Shown here: piece by piece, positions 33,676 to 41,403 of the stretch
Position numbering within the stretch: position 1 is the stretch's first letter
How the letters are laid out: each line of letters begins with the position of its first letter
From: Candidatus Tectimicrobiota bacterium
GTDB taxonomy: Bacteria > UBA8248 > JACPRG01
Direction of reading: 5' to 3'
Length of the DNA: 48,152 nt
Assembly: GCA_016190025.1 (NCBI GenBank)
Contig: JACPRG010000103.1
Span: 1 to 48,152 of the forward strand
Made by a program: the position numbers and the translations under genes
The notes under the pieces: model-generated
What the model was told of the DNA's origin: nothing
Seen by the model: the letters and a program-made list of their open reading frames with translations, nothing else
The model's database searches: none

Positions 33676-35625
33676 ATGAAAACCATCCGGACCACTTGCG
33701 CGCTGGATTGCCAGGACGCCTGCGGCATCGACGCCGATGTCGAGGACGGGCGGATCGTCCGCCTGCGGGGCGCCGAGGATCATCCTTACACCGAGGGTTT
33801 TCTCTGCATCCGACTCAACCGGTTCCTGGACCGGCTGTACAGCCCGGAGCGCGTGACCTCCCCCTTGCGCAAGACGAAGGCCGGCTGGGAAAGGCTTTCC
33901 TGGGAGGACGCCCTCGACCTGGCGGCCGGGAAGATCCGCGCCGCGGTGGACGAGCACGGCTCCACGTCGATCCTCTACTACATGGATGTCGGCTCGTTCG
34001 GCGTCTCCAAGCAGTACAACATCCGCCTGTTCAACCGCCTGGGCGGACCGACGGTGGCCACGGGGAGCCTGTGCCTCTCCGCCGGGATCGCCGGGATGCT
34101 CCAGAGCCTGGGCAGGTGCCAGGGGCACGAGCCCGCCGACATGCTCCACAGCCGGATGATCGTCCTGTGGGGGAAAAACCCGGCCGCCTACGCCGTGCAC
34201 ATGGTCCCGTTGATCCGGCGGGCCCGGGAGCGGGGGGCCGAGGTCGTCCTGATCGACCCGGTGCGCAACGAGTCGGCGAAGTTCTGCGACCGCCACTACG
34301 CCCCGAGGCCCGGCGGGGACGGACACCTGGCCCTGGCCATCTGCAAGCAGTTCCTGGAGTCGGGGAGGGCGGACCGGGAATTTTTGGAAAAGAGGACGGC
34401 GAACCCCGAGGCCATCGAGCGCATGGCCCGGAGGTTTTCCTGGGAAGACCTGTCCGCCGGCTCGGGTCTCTCGGTGGAGGTCCTGCGGGAGATCGCCGGA
34501 CTCTTCGAGCGGAACCGCCCGGCGACCCTTCTCATGGGCAAGGGGCCGCAGCACTACCGCCGGGGGGCCGAGATCACCCGTCTCCTCCTGGCCGTCTGCG
34601 CGGTGTCCGGCAACATCGGCGTCCCCGGGGGCGGCTTTCAGTTCACCTCTGATTTTTGGGCCGCCTTCGACCGGTCCCTGGACGGAAGCGGGTTCGTCAC
34701 GCGCCGCCGGACCGCGCCCAAGGGGATTTTGGGCGAGGCCATCCTCCGGATGAAGGACCCGCCTCTTCGGGTGGCCTACATCAACGGCGGAAACCCCGTG
34801 GCCCAGTGCCCCAATTCCAGGAAGGTGGCGGGGGCGCTGCGGTCCATCGACTGCGTCATTGTGGTGGACGCCTTCCTGACGGACACCGCCGAGTGCGCGG
34901 ACCTGTTTTTGCCGTGCGCGCTCTTCTTGGAGGAGCGGGACGTCCGCCCCGCGAGCTGGAATCCCTACGTGGGGCCGGTGATGCCGGCGGCTTCGCCCCC
35001 CCAGGGCGTCAAGACGGATTGGGAGATCCTGGGGCTCCTGGCCCGGCGGCTGGGCATCGAGGACCCCTATCTCGGCCGCCCCGTCGAGGAGCTGCTGCGC
35101 GCGGCCCTCTCGCCGATGGCAAAACACGGCCTGGACCCCGATCGCGCCATGCGCCAGGTGTTCCGCAAGCCCGATTCCCCCGACGTGGCCTTCGCGGACG
35201 GGGTCTTCGCGACGCGCTCCGGCAAGTTCGAGTTCCTCGAGGACTGGGAGCCGGACGGGCGGGCGGAAGCCGACGGGGACTATCCCCTCAGGCTCCTTTC
35301 CCTGAAGCACCCCAAGTTCCAGGCGTCCCAGGCGCTCGAGTCCCAGCAGAACGGGGGAGCGCCCACCGTCTGGCTCCACCCGGAGACGGCGGCCCGTCTC
35401 GGCATCCGGGAGAACGCGGCGGGCCGGCTCCTCTCCCCGCACGGCGAGTACCGCGTCCGGTTCGCCCTGGACGGGGGCATCCGGAGGGACGTCTGTGTCG
35501 CGCGGTCGGGCGGCTGGCTGAAGAAGGACCGCGGGATCAACGTGCTGACGGGGGACGTTCTGTCCAATTTCGGCGAGTGTCCCGGCTATTACGAGACGAG
35601 CGTCCGCGCCGTGCCGGGCGGATGA
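33676..35625 (+). CDS. Mo/W-bisPGD oxidoreductase, single subunit
   Basis: The protein has 649 residues. It starts at ATG 33676 behind a GGAGGAGG-rich stretch. The N-terminal [4Fe-4S] cluster is held by C8, C12, C16 and C44. The cofactor-binding domains of the DMSO-reductase family follow (VLWGKNPAA, LIDPVRNESAKFCD, INGGNPVAQCPN, and a C-terminal molydop-binding beta barrel from about 540). The metal ligand is probably Cys133 in GSLCLSAG. There is no twin-arginine leader, so it is cytoplasmic. Electron-transfer or membrane-anchor subunits are absent nearby. Relatives include formate dehydrogenases, thiosulfate/polysulfide reductases and acetylene hydratase; I cannot choose between them. TATAAT at 33588-33593 may be its -10. 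Confidence 0.9.
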   Translation: MKTIRTTCALDCQDACGIDADVEDGRIVRLRGAEDHPYTEGFLCIRLNRFLDRLYSPERVTSPLRKTKAGWERLSWEDALDLAAGKIRAAVDEHGSTSILYYMDVGSFGVSKQYNIRLFNRLGGPTVATGSLCLSAGIAGMLQSLGRCQGHEPADMLHSRMIVLWGKNPAAYAVHMVPLIRRARERGAEVVLIDPVRNESAKFCDRHYAPRPGGDGHLALAICKQFLESGRADREFLEKRTANPEAIERMARRFSWEDLSAGSGLSVEVLREIAGLFERNRPATLLMGKGPQHYRRGAEITRLLLAVCAVSGNIGVPGGGFQFTSDFWAAFDRSLDGSGFVTRRRTAPKGILGEAILRMKDPPLRVAYINGGNPVAQCPNSRKVAGALRSIDCVIVVDAFLTDTAECADLFLPCALFLEERDVRPASWNPYVGPVMPAASPPQGVKTDWEILGLLARRLGIEDPYLGRPVEELLRAALSPMAKHGLDPDRAMRQVFRKPDSPDVAFADGVFATRSGKFEFLEDWEPDGRAEADGDYPLRLLSLKHPKFQASQALESQQNGGAPTVWLHPETAARLGIRENAAGRLLSPHGEYRVRFALDGGIRRDVCVARSGGWLKKDRGINVLTGDVLSNFGECPGYYETSVRAVPGG

Positions 35626-35667
35626 GGGACCTCCCCGGAGGATTCCCCATTGTGTCTGGCTGTGGGC

Positions 35668-36033
35668 TCACCGGACCTCTTCGCCGCGATGTCTTTGGAG
35701 GTACTGAATCGCCTCCTCAAGGTCTAGGGCCGTTGTCAGATCTTCCAGCCGAACCCCCAGCTGCGCCATAGCAACAGCCACTTGGGGTTGCACTCCAACG
35801 ATGACTGTCTTTGTTCCGCGGAGCCGGGTCATCTGAGCCAACTCGCGGAAGGTTCGACAGGCGAAAGAATCTATCAGGTCCAGAGAGGTGACGTCTATGA
35901 CCAGCCCGGGCGAACGGGATTGTCCCACCGTTGCGACGAGATCGTCCCGGAGTTTCAACAACTCCCTGTCACTGAACGCCGCTTGAACCGCGGCGATCAG
36001 GACGGAGCCTTGTCTTAAAATAGGAACCTTCAT
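35668..36033 (-). CDS. STAS-domain protein, RsbS-like (stressosome/anti-sigma antagonist type)
   Basis: The protein has 121 residues and consists of one STAS domain. It opens with KVPILRQGSVLIAAVQ and has VIDVTSLDLIDSFACRTF, with Ser56 at the usual phosphorylation position, then RGTKTVIVGVQPQVAVAMAQLG. This is close to RsbS, the stressosome scaffold that holds the RsbT kinase. No RsbT, RsbR or RsbU gene lies in the window. Its ATG overlaps the stop of the upstream small ORF (ATGA at 36033-36030), so the two are translated together. I chose this ATG for that reason; the frame is open further upstream. Confidence 0.88.
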   Translation of the reverse strand: MKVPILRQGSVLIAAVQAAFSDRELLKLRDDLVATVGQSRSPGLVIDVTSLDLIDSFACRTFRELAQMTRLRGTKTVIVGVQPQVAVAMAQLGVRLEDLTTALDLEEAIQYLQRHRGEEVR

Positions 36034-36290
36034 CGTCCGCTTAAGGAACGGGCCTTTAATGACTTGAAATGAAATAAAGTACACGAAGGCCCGGCGGCCT
36101 CCGCGCATTCTTTCCCCTGCTTCACCCTGGCAGGGGTCACGAAACAGCCGGAACGAACGAGTGACTCACGGGGTTGAGGCGTCTCCCCGCTCGAGACCTC
36201 GTTTCCGGGGTTCCCGTTGCTCGACGGGCCAAACCCGCCTGGAGCGATCCGCTCCTCGAGCGCCTCGACCTTGAGTTGCATCGCCTCCAT
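36030..36290 (-). CDS. Small protein with N-terminal ALEERIAPGG motif, coupled to the STAS gene
   Basis: The ORF has 86 residues. Its start ATG 36290 has a near-perfect Shine-Dalgarno (AAAGGAGG, minus strand 36305-36298) seven bases away, one of the best in the window. It begins MEAMQLKVEALEERIAPGG, then a Gly/Ser/Asn/Pro-rich stretch, two separated cysteines and a basic C-terminus; no membrane helix or known domain is visible. Its TGA overlaps the STAS start codon. Short N-terminal motifs of the type LE(E/P)R(I/L)AP are known from some bacterial proteins, including planctomycete surface proteins, but their function is unclear. The function here is unknown; the strong ribosome site and coupling argue that it is translated. 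Confidence 0.7.
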   Translation of the reverse strand: MEAMQLKVEALEERIAPGGFGPSSNGNPGNEVSSGETPQPRESLVRSGCFVTPARVKQGKECAEAAGPSCTLFHFKSLKARSLSGR

Positions 36291-36754
36291 CTACTTGCCT
36301 CCTTTCTTTTTGGCCGCTCAGGTCATTGCTTGGCTAACTCCAAAAAATTTAAGGCGTTGGACAGGCGGGGCGAATCAGGCAAATCTCTGCAATGGAACCG
36401 GGAAATCGCACGAAGGGGGGAAACAATCGGTAAAGGTGGAAGCGCAGTTGTGTTTTTTTCGCCCGTTGAGCAGGGATTTCCCTAAAAACCGTTACGGCGT
36501 TTGTTACCTGCCCATTTCAGCGATCTCTCCGCAGGAGGCAGGCTGGAGAAAAACGATTTTGAGGTCCGCGAATTTGCCGTTGGTGTCATTTCGAGCGCAG
36601 CGAAGAATCTCGCTCGGATGGAAGCGCTTTTTCCAACGGGGCCGAAACAACGGGTTTTGAGCTTGGGCGGATTCCTCACCTGGTCCGCCGTGACAAGCCG
36701 GGGACGTTGCGCCAAGGGAGGGGGGGCGCCTCCGAAGTGTTTTTCAGCAGCCTC
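36291..36754. other. Gene-free, less GC-rich stretch between the STAS pair and the GH15 gene
   Basis: Short open frames on both strands have no family character. The stretch contains the ribosome site of the small ORF, an A/T-rich patch around 36340-36350 that may belong to its promoter, and a dispersed repeat copy at 36584-36615. Base composition is visibly less GC-rich than in the surrounding genes. Confidence 0.55.
36584..36615 (+). repeat. Dispersed palindromic repeat copy (REP-like)
   Basis: The segment begins TGTCATTTCGAGCG, continues CAGCGAAGAATCTCGCTC, and contains an imperfect palindrome (ATTTCG...CGAAGAAT). Very similar intergenic repeats of the form GTCATTCCGAGCGAAGCGAGGAATCT are widespread in several bacterial phyla and give spurious translations like RFFAAL, which appears here on the minus strand. 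Only one copy lies in this window. Confidence 0.6.
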
Positions 36755-38557
36755 CTACTTCCCCAGGGCGCGGTCGAGGTTGAAAGCGGCGCTGATCATG
36801 CTCAGGTGCGTGAAGGCCTGGGGGGTGTTGCCGAGGGCGTCTCCCCCGATGCTGATCTCCTCGCTGTAGAGCCCCAGGTGGTTCGCGTAGCCCAGCATCT
36901 TCTCGAAGATGAGGCGCGCCTCTTCGATCCGGCCGGAGCGCGCCAGGGCCTCGACGAGCCAGAAGGTGCAGATGCTGAACGTCCCCTCCGCCTCCCCCAG
37001 GTTGTCCGGGACGCCCTCTTTCACCTCGTAGCGGAACAGGAGCGAGTCCTTCAGGAGGTCCTTCGTGATGGCTTCGAGGGTGGACTGCATCCGGGGGTCG
37101 CTGGGCGCGATGAAGAAGGTGAGCGGCAGGATCAGGTTGGAGGCGTCGAGGGAGCTGGAGCCGTAGGACTGGACGAAGGCCTGGCGCTCGCGGTTCCACC
37201 CCTTGGACATGATCTCCTCGTAGATCTCGTCGCGCACCTGGAGCCAGTGTTCCCGGGGGGCCGGGAAGCTCCGCTTGTCGGCCAGGCGCAGGCCCCGGTC
37301 GAGGGCCACCCAGCACATCAGCCGGCTGAAGACGAAGTGCCTCCGCCCGCCCCGGAACTCCCAGATCCCGTGGTCCTCGCGCCTCCAGTTGTCGCACACC
37401 CAGCTGACGATCTTGCGGAGGTTGATCCAGAAGTCGTAGGAAATGGGTTTGTGTTTGTTGAAGATGTAGACCGAGTCGATCAGCGCACCGTAGATGTCGA
37501 GCTGGAGCTGGTTGTAGGCGGCGTTGCCGATGCGCACCGGCCGGGAGTTCTTGTAGCCCTTCAGGTGGGGGAGCTCCTCTTCTTCCAGCTGGTGGCGCCC
37601 GTCGACGCTGTACATGAGCTGGAGCGGGCCGCCGTCCGACTCCATCTCCTTGGAGCGGTTCTGCACCCATTTCATAAAGGCCTCGGCCTCGGCGGTGAAG
37701 CCGATCCGCATCAGAGCGTAGATGGTGAAGGCCGCGTCCCGGATCCACGTGTAGCGGTAGTCCCAGTTGCGGGTCCCGCCGATGGTCTCGGGCAGGCTGG
37801 TCGTCGCGGCGGCGACGATGGCCCCGGTGGGCTCGAAGGTGAGGAGCTTGAGGATCATCGCCGAGCGCTGCACCTGCTCGCGCCAGCGTCCGTAGTAGGT
37901 GCAGTGGGAGAGCCACCCGCGCCAGAACCTCGACGTCCGGTCGAAGGCCCGCTGGGGGTCCGACACCGGGCACGCCGGCTCCCGCGACGCCGACGGCCCG
38001 ATTTGCCAGAGGATGAAATGATGGGTCTCTTCCTCCCGCAGCGTGAATTCCCGGCAGGCCGCCGGGCCCTCCTTTTGCAGGTCCAGGCTCGCCGTGAGGG
38101 CGAGTCCCATCTCCCCCCCGCGCTGGCGGAAGAGGGCCCCCTCGCCCCGGGTCTCCAGCGTGTGGGGGTTGCGCGCGTAGTTGAACGCCGGGCGGCAGAG
38201 CATCCTCATGGGCACCTGCCCCCGGATTCCCTTGACGATGCGGACGATTTGACTCGCGTGCGGGCCTGGCCCTTCTTGCACGGGCATGAAGTCGATGACC
38301 TCGGCGACGCCTTCCTCGCTCAAGAACCGGGTCATCAGGATGTTGGTATCGGGGAGGTAAAGCTGCCGGCACTTGCACTCGCACGTGGAGGTGATCTGAA
38401 AGCGGCCCCCTTTTTCGTCGTCCAGAAGGGCGCAGAAGACGCTGGGGGAGTCGAAGTGCGGCAGGCACAGCCAGTCGATGGAGCCGTCCATCCCGACGAG
38501 GGCGCACGTGCGCATGTCGCCGATGATCCCGTAGTTTTCGATGGGGGTGTACGCCAT
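36755..38557 (-). CDS. Glycoside hydrolase family 15 protein (glucoamylase/trehalase-like)
   Basis: The protein has 600 residues with no signal peptide. The start [20 protein letters not shown], with [18 protein letters not shown], is the beta-sandwich entry typical of bacterial GH15. The (alpha/alpha)6 barrel has [20 protein letters not shown], the general acid Glu in DHGIWEFRG, and a second Glu in GLYSEEIS as the likely general base. Members hydrolyse alpha-1,4-glucans, isomaltose or trehalose. A 14-base palindrome (GAGAAC-GG-GTTCTC, 38558-38571) covers the ribosome site just before the ATG and could hide it in a hairpin. No other carbohydrate genes are nearby. Confidence 0.94.
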   Translation of the reverse strand: MAYTPIENYGIIGDMRTCALVGMDGSIDWLCLPHFDSPSVFCALLDDEKGGRFQITSTCECKCRQLYLPDTNILMTRFLSEEGVAEVIDFMPVQEGPGPHASQIVRIVKGIRGQVPMRMLCRPAFNYARNPHTLETRGEGALFRQRGGEMGLALTASLDLQKEGPAACREFTLREEETHHFILWQIGPSASREPACPVSDPQRAFDRTSRFWRGWLSHCTYYGRWREQVQRSAMILKLLTFEPTGAIVAAATTSLPETIGGTRNWDYRYTWIRDAAFTIYALMRIGFTAEAEAFMKWVQNRSKEMESDGGPLQLMYSVDGRHQLEEEELPHLKGYKNSRPVRIGNAAYNQLQLDIYGALIDSVYIFNKHKPISYDFWINLRKIVSWVCDNWRREDHGIWEFRGGRRHFVFSRLMCWVALDRGLRLADKRSFPAPREHWLQVRDEIYEEIMSKGWNRERQAFVQSYGSSSLDASNLILPLTFFIAPSDPRMQSTLEAITKDLLKDSLLFRYEVKEGVPDNLGEAEGTFSICTFWLVEALARSGRIEEARLIFEKMLGYANHLGLYSEEISIGGDALGNTPQAFTHLSMISAAFNLDRALGK

Positions 38558-38850
38558 GAGAACGGGTTCTCCCGGAAGGCGAAGGGTCGGAATCCGGCCG
38601 GGGCGCCCCCCGGAATCTCAACCGTCTTCGGCGTCTTGGGTTCACCCTCGCCCCGTCGTCGGGCCAGAGGCCTCCCGCGCGCGGGAGGCCGAGGGCCGGG
38701 CGGCGCTCCCGCGTCCCGGGGCCGGACCGCGCGATCCTCAAAGCCGACCCCGCGGGACGAAGGTGAGGCGGAAACCATGATACCGGCCGCGAGTGCGTTT
38801 TCCGAGGAATTTTTCGCGGTTTCCACCCGCCCGGACCGCCCCGCGGCGAC
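38558..38850. other. Divergent intergenic region upstream of GH15 and MFS genes
   Basis: I see no gene in this gap. It contains a 22-base perfect palindrome at 38669-38690 and GC-rich sequence. The plus-strand promoter follows at 38851-38879. Confidence 0.55.
38669..38690. repeat. 22-base perfect palindrome
   Basis: Arms of 10 bases, GGCCTCCCGC and GCGGGAGGCC, flank a central GC, giving exact dyad symmetry. It lies between divergent genes, so it could be an operator or a hairpin at the end of a leader. There is no T-tract. Confidence 0.5.
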
Positions 38851-38879
38851 TTGGGAAGTGCGGCGTCTGTTGCTATGAT
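38851..38879 (+). promoter_or_regulatory. Promoter of the tandem MFS genes
   Basis: TTGGGA (38851-38856) and TATGAT (38874-38879) are separated by 17 bp. It lies about 72 bases upstream of the proposed start at 38951. Confidence 0.55.
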
Positions 38880-38950
38880 CGCCCGATGGCGGTTCGCCGC
38901 GTGGATTTGAGCCACGGTTTGTCGTCTCTTGTTTCCGAAGGATCCAGACC

Positions 38951-40135
38951 CTGATCCTCCCCGAGCCGACCGCAGAGAAGCTCTTCCGCCGGGATTTCGT
39001 CCTGACGGTCCTGGCGACGTTTTTCTTTATGCTGAACTTCACCTCCTTTTACCTCCTCCCCCTGCTCATCCAGAAGGTGGGAGGGAATGAGGCCGACATC
39101 GGGTTTGTCTCCAGCGCCGGATGGATCGCCTCGGTCGTCGGCACGCCGCTCTCGGGGGTCCTGGTGGACCGCTGGGGACGCAAAGGGTTACTCCTGGCGG
39201 GGGCGGCGCTCTTGGCCGCCGGCGGGTTGGGATATCTTCTCGTTCACCGGGTCGGCCCCCTGATGTATCTCCTCCGCGTCCTGCAGGGCGTGGGGCTCGC
39301 CGCGGGACTCACCGCCGGTTACGCCCTCGTGGCCGACCTGGCCCCGGCCGCCCGCCGGGGGGAGGCGTACGGCATCTTCACGGTGGCCACGCTTGCGGTG
39401 CACGCGCTGGGACCCGTGATGGGAGAGGGCTTCGTGCTGGCCTGGGGATTTCCGGCCCTGTTCGTCGCGGCGGGGGGCTATGGAGCCGTCTCTCTTCTGT
39501 TGGGTCTTCTCGTCCGGCCGCCGGCCTCCAGGCCGGAGCGCGCGCCGAGCTCTTCCATGTGGGCCTTGCTGGCCCAGCGAGGCGTCTGGCCCGTTCTGGG
39601 GACGATGCTCCTGTTGGGTTCGAGCTTCGGGGCGGTCCTGACGTTTGTTCCCACCTACATCAAGAGTCGTGGGCACCAGACGGTGAGCTTCTTTTTTGTG
39701 ACGTACACCGGAGTGGCTGTCCTGATCCGGGTGTTCCTCTCGAGGCTCTCGGACCGCCTCGGAAGGCGGCGGGTGATCCTGCCGAACCTCCTGGCGATGG
39801 CGGCCGTTCTGTGCGTCCTCGCCTGGGCCGGGAGCGTCGCCCTCTTCACGGTCGCCGCCTTTCTCTTCGGCACGAGCCAGGGGTTTCTCCACCCCGCGTT
39901 GGGGGCGCTGGTGGTGGACCGGGTGCGGGCGGGCGACCGGGGAAGGGCCTTGGGACTGTTCAGCGGGGTCTTCCATCTGGGGATCTTCCTCAATTCGGTG
40001 AGCCTGGGAAGTGCGGCCGCCCGCTTCGGGTATCCTCCGGTGTACTGGATCTCCGCCGGGATGGCCCTGGGCTGTGTGGCCTTCTTCGCGCGCTTCGACC
40101 CGTCCAGGGAACAGGCGACCCCCGCCCGCTCATGA
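38951..40135 (+). CDS. MFS transporter, first of a tandem pair; probable CTG start
   Basis: The protein has 394 residues if started at CTG 38951 and 12 predicted helices. Motif A is GVLVDRWGRKG after helix 2, echoed as RLSDRLGRRRV in the second half. The nearest ATG (39029) lies inside the first helix and would remove FRRDFVLTVLATFFF, which the downstream paralogue keeps. No ATG, GTG or TTG is in frame before it. CTG 38951 has GAAGGA eight bases upstream and gives a normal N-terminus, so I prefer it. Its relative begins 32 bases after its stop. The substrate is unknown. Confidence 0.85.
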   Translation: MILPEPTAEKLFRRDFVLTVLATFFFMLNFTSFYLLPLLIQKVGGNEADIGFVSSAGWIASVVGTPLSGVLVDRWGRKGLLLAGAALLAAGGLGYLLVHRVGPLMYLLRVLQGVGLAAGLTAGYALVADLAPAARRGEAYGIFTVATLAVHALGPVMGEGFVLAWGFPALFVAAGGYGAVSLLLGLLVRPPASRPERAPSSSMWALLAQRGVWPVLGTMLLLGSSFGAVLTFVPTYIKSRGHQTVSFFFVTYTGVAVLIRVFLSRLSDRLGRRRVILPNLLAMAAVLCVLAWAGSVALFTVAAFLFGTSQGFLHPALGALVVDRVRAGDRGRALGLFSGVFHLGIFLNSVSLGSAAARFGYPPVYWISAGMALGCVAFFARFDPSREQATPARS

Positions 40136-40166
40136 GTTCGACCGGGCCCTTCCCCCGTGCCTCTCG

Positions 40167-41360
40167 ATGACCCGGGTGCGGAGCGCGCGGAAAGCGGGGC
40201 GGCCCAAGCTCTTTGTGCGGGATTTCGTCCTCACGGTTTCCGCGAACTTTTTCCTCTTCTTGACGTTCACCTCTTTCTATCTGCTCCCTCTCATCATCCA
40301 GAAGATGGGCGGCGATGAGGTTGACATCGGTTCCATGTCGGGAGCGGGCTGGCTCGCGGCGGGCGTCTTCATGGTGGCGATGGGCGGCCTGCTGGACCGG
40401 TGGGGACGGAAGGGGTTCCTGTTGGGGGGGATCGCCTTGCTGGCGGGCGCCTCGCTGGGCTTCCTCGCCGTCGGGGAGGTCGGCCTGTGGATGTGGGTCC
40501 TGCGCGTGTTGCAGGGGATGGGGATGGCGACGGGGTTCAACGCCGCCAGCGCCCTCGTGGCCGACTTGGCGCCCGTCTCCCGCCGCGGAGAGGGGTACGG
40601 CGTCTTTCTGGTCTCCACCCTGTCCGCCCACGCGGTGGGGCCTGTGATCGGCGAGAGGGTGATGGGCGTCGGCGGGTTTCCGGCCTTTTTCGCCGTCGTG
40701 GCCGGGTACGGAATCGTCGCCCTGTTCCTGGGGGCTTTTCTCCGGGCGCCCCGCGCGGGGAGGACGTCGTCGCCGGGCGCCTCGCTCGCTGCGCTCTCCG
40801 TCCGGCCCGGCCTCTGGACGATCCTGGCGGCGAGCTTCCTCTTCGGCGCGAGCTTCGCGGCCGTTCTCACCTTCGTCCCCACGTACCTCAAAAGCCGGGG
40901 GTTCGCAACGGTGGGGTTCTTCTTTCTGGCCTACACCGCCTCGGCCGTCGTTGTCCGGGCGTTTTTTTCCACCCTCTCGGACCGGTGGGGCAGGCGCCGG
41001 GTGATCCTCCCGAGTCTCGGGGGGATGGTCGTCGTTCTGGTTTTGCTCGCCCTCGCCCGGGGGACGGCGACGTTCGTGGCCGCCGGCGTCCTGTTCGGGA
41101 TGAGTCAGGGTTTTTTCTATCCCACCATGGGGGCTTTGACGATGGACCGCGTTTCAGCGGGGGACCGGGGCCGGGTCCTGGGTCTGTTCAACGGGTCGTT
41201 CCACCTGGGGGTGTTCGCCGGATCGAGCGCCCTGGGTCCCGTCGCCGCCTGGGCGGGGTATCCGGCCATGTACGGGGTCTCCGCCGCGGTGGCTTTCGGC
41301 TGTGTCTTGTTGTTCGTCCGGTTTGACCCGTCGGCTGCGACCCGCAGGGAAACGGCGTAG
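40167..41360 (+). CDS. MFS transporter, second of the tandem pair
   Basis: The protein has 397 residues and 12 helices. It shares many stretches with the preceding gene: RDFVLTV, FTSFYLLPL, IQK-GG-E-DIG, GRKG, ADLAP-RRGE-YG and TFVPTY-KSRG, which is clear evidence of tandem duplication. Motif A reads GGLLDRWGRKG. The start is ATG 40167, with little ribosome site; translation may depend on the upstream gene. Both may export the same type of small molecule; the substrate is unknown. Confidence 0.89.
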   Translation: MTRVRSARKAGRPKLFVRDFVLTVSANFFLFLTFTSFYLLPLIIQKMGGDEVDIGSMSGAGWLAAGVFMVAMGGLLDRWGRKGFLLGGIALLAGASLGFLAVGEVGLWMWVLRVLQGMGMATGFNAASALVADLAPVSRRGEGYGVFLVSTLSAHAVGPVIGERVMGVGGFPAFFAVVAGYGIVALFLGAFLRAPRAGRTSSPGASLAALSVRPGLWTILAASFLFGASFAAVLTFVPTYLKSRGFATVGFFFLAYTASAVVVRAFFSTLSDRWGRRRVILPSLGGMVVVLVLLALARGTATFVAAGVLFGMSQGFFYPTMGALTMDRVSAGDRGRVLGLFNGSFHLGVFAGSSALGPVAAWAGYPAMYGVSAAVAFGCVLLFVRFDPSAATRRETA

Positions 41361-41403
41361 GTTCGCCCGCCCGGGCGCGCTCGGCCAAAGGGGGTGTTTT
41401 CCC

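Noticed and set aside
33448..35442. 664-codon minus-strand frame over the Mo/W oxidoreductase
   Set aside because: Antisense shadow; Pro/Arg/Gly-rich with no recognisable fold.
36217..36660. 147-codon plus-strand frame in the gene-free stretch
   Set aside because: It is antisense to the well-supported small ORF, runs through the repeat, and has no ribosome site or family similarity.
36482..36715. 77-codon minus-strand frame
   Set aside because: Its middle (RFFAALEMT) is the known spurious translation of the dispersed repeat at 36584-36615.
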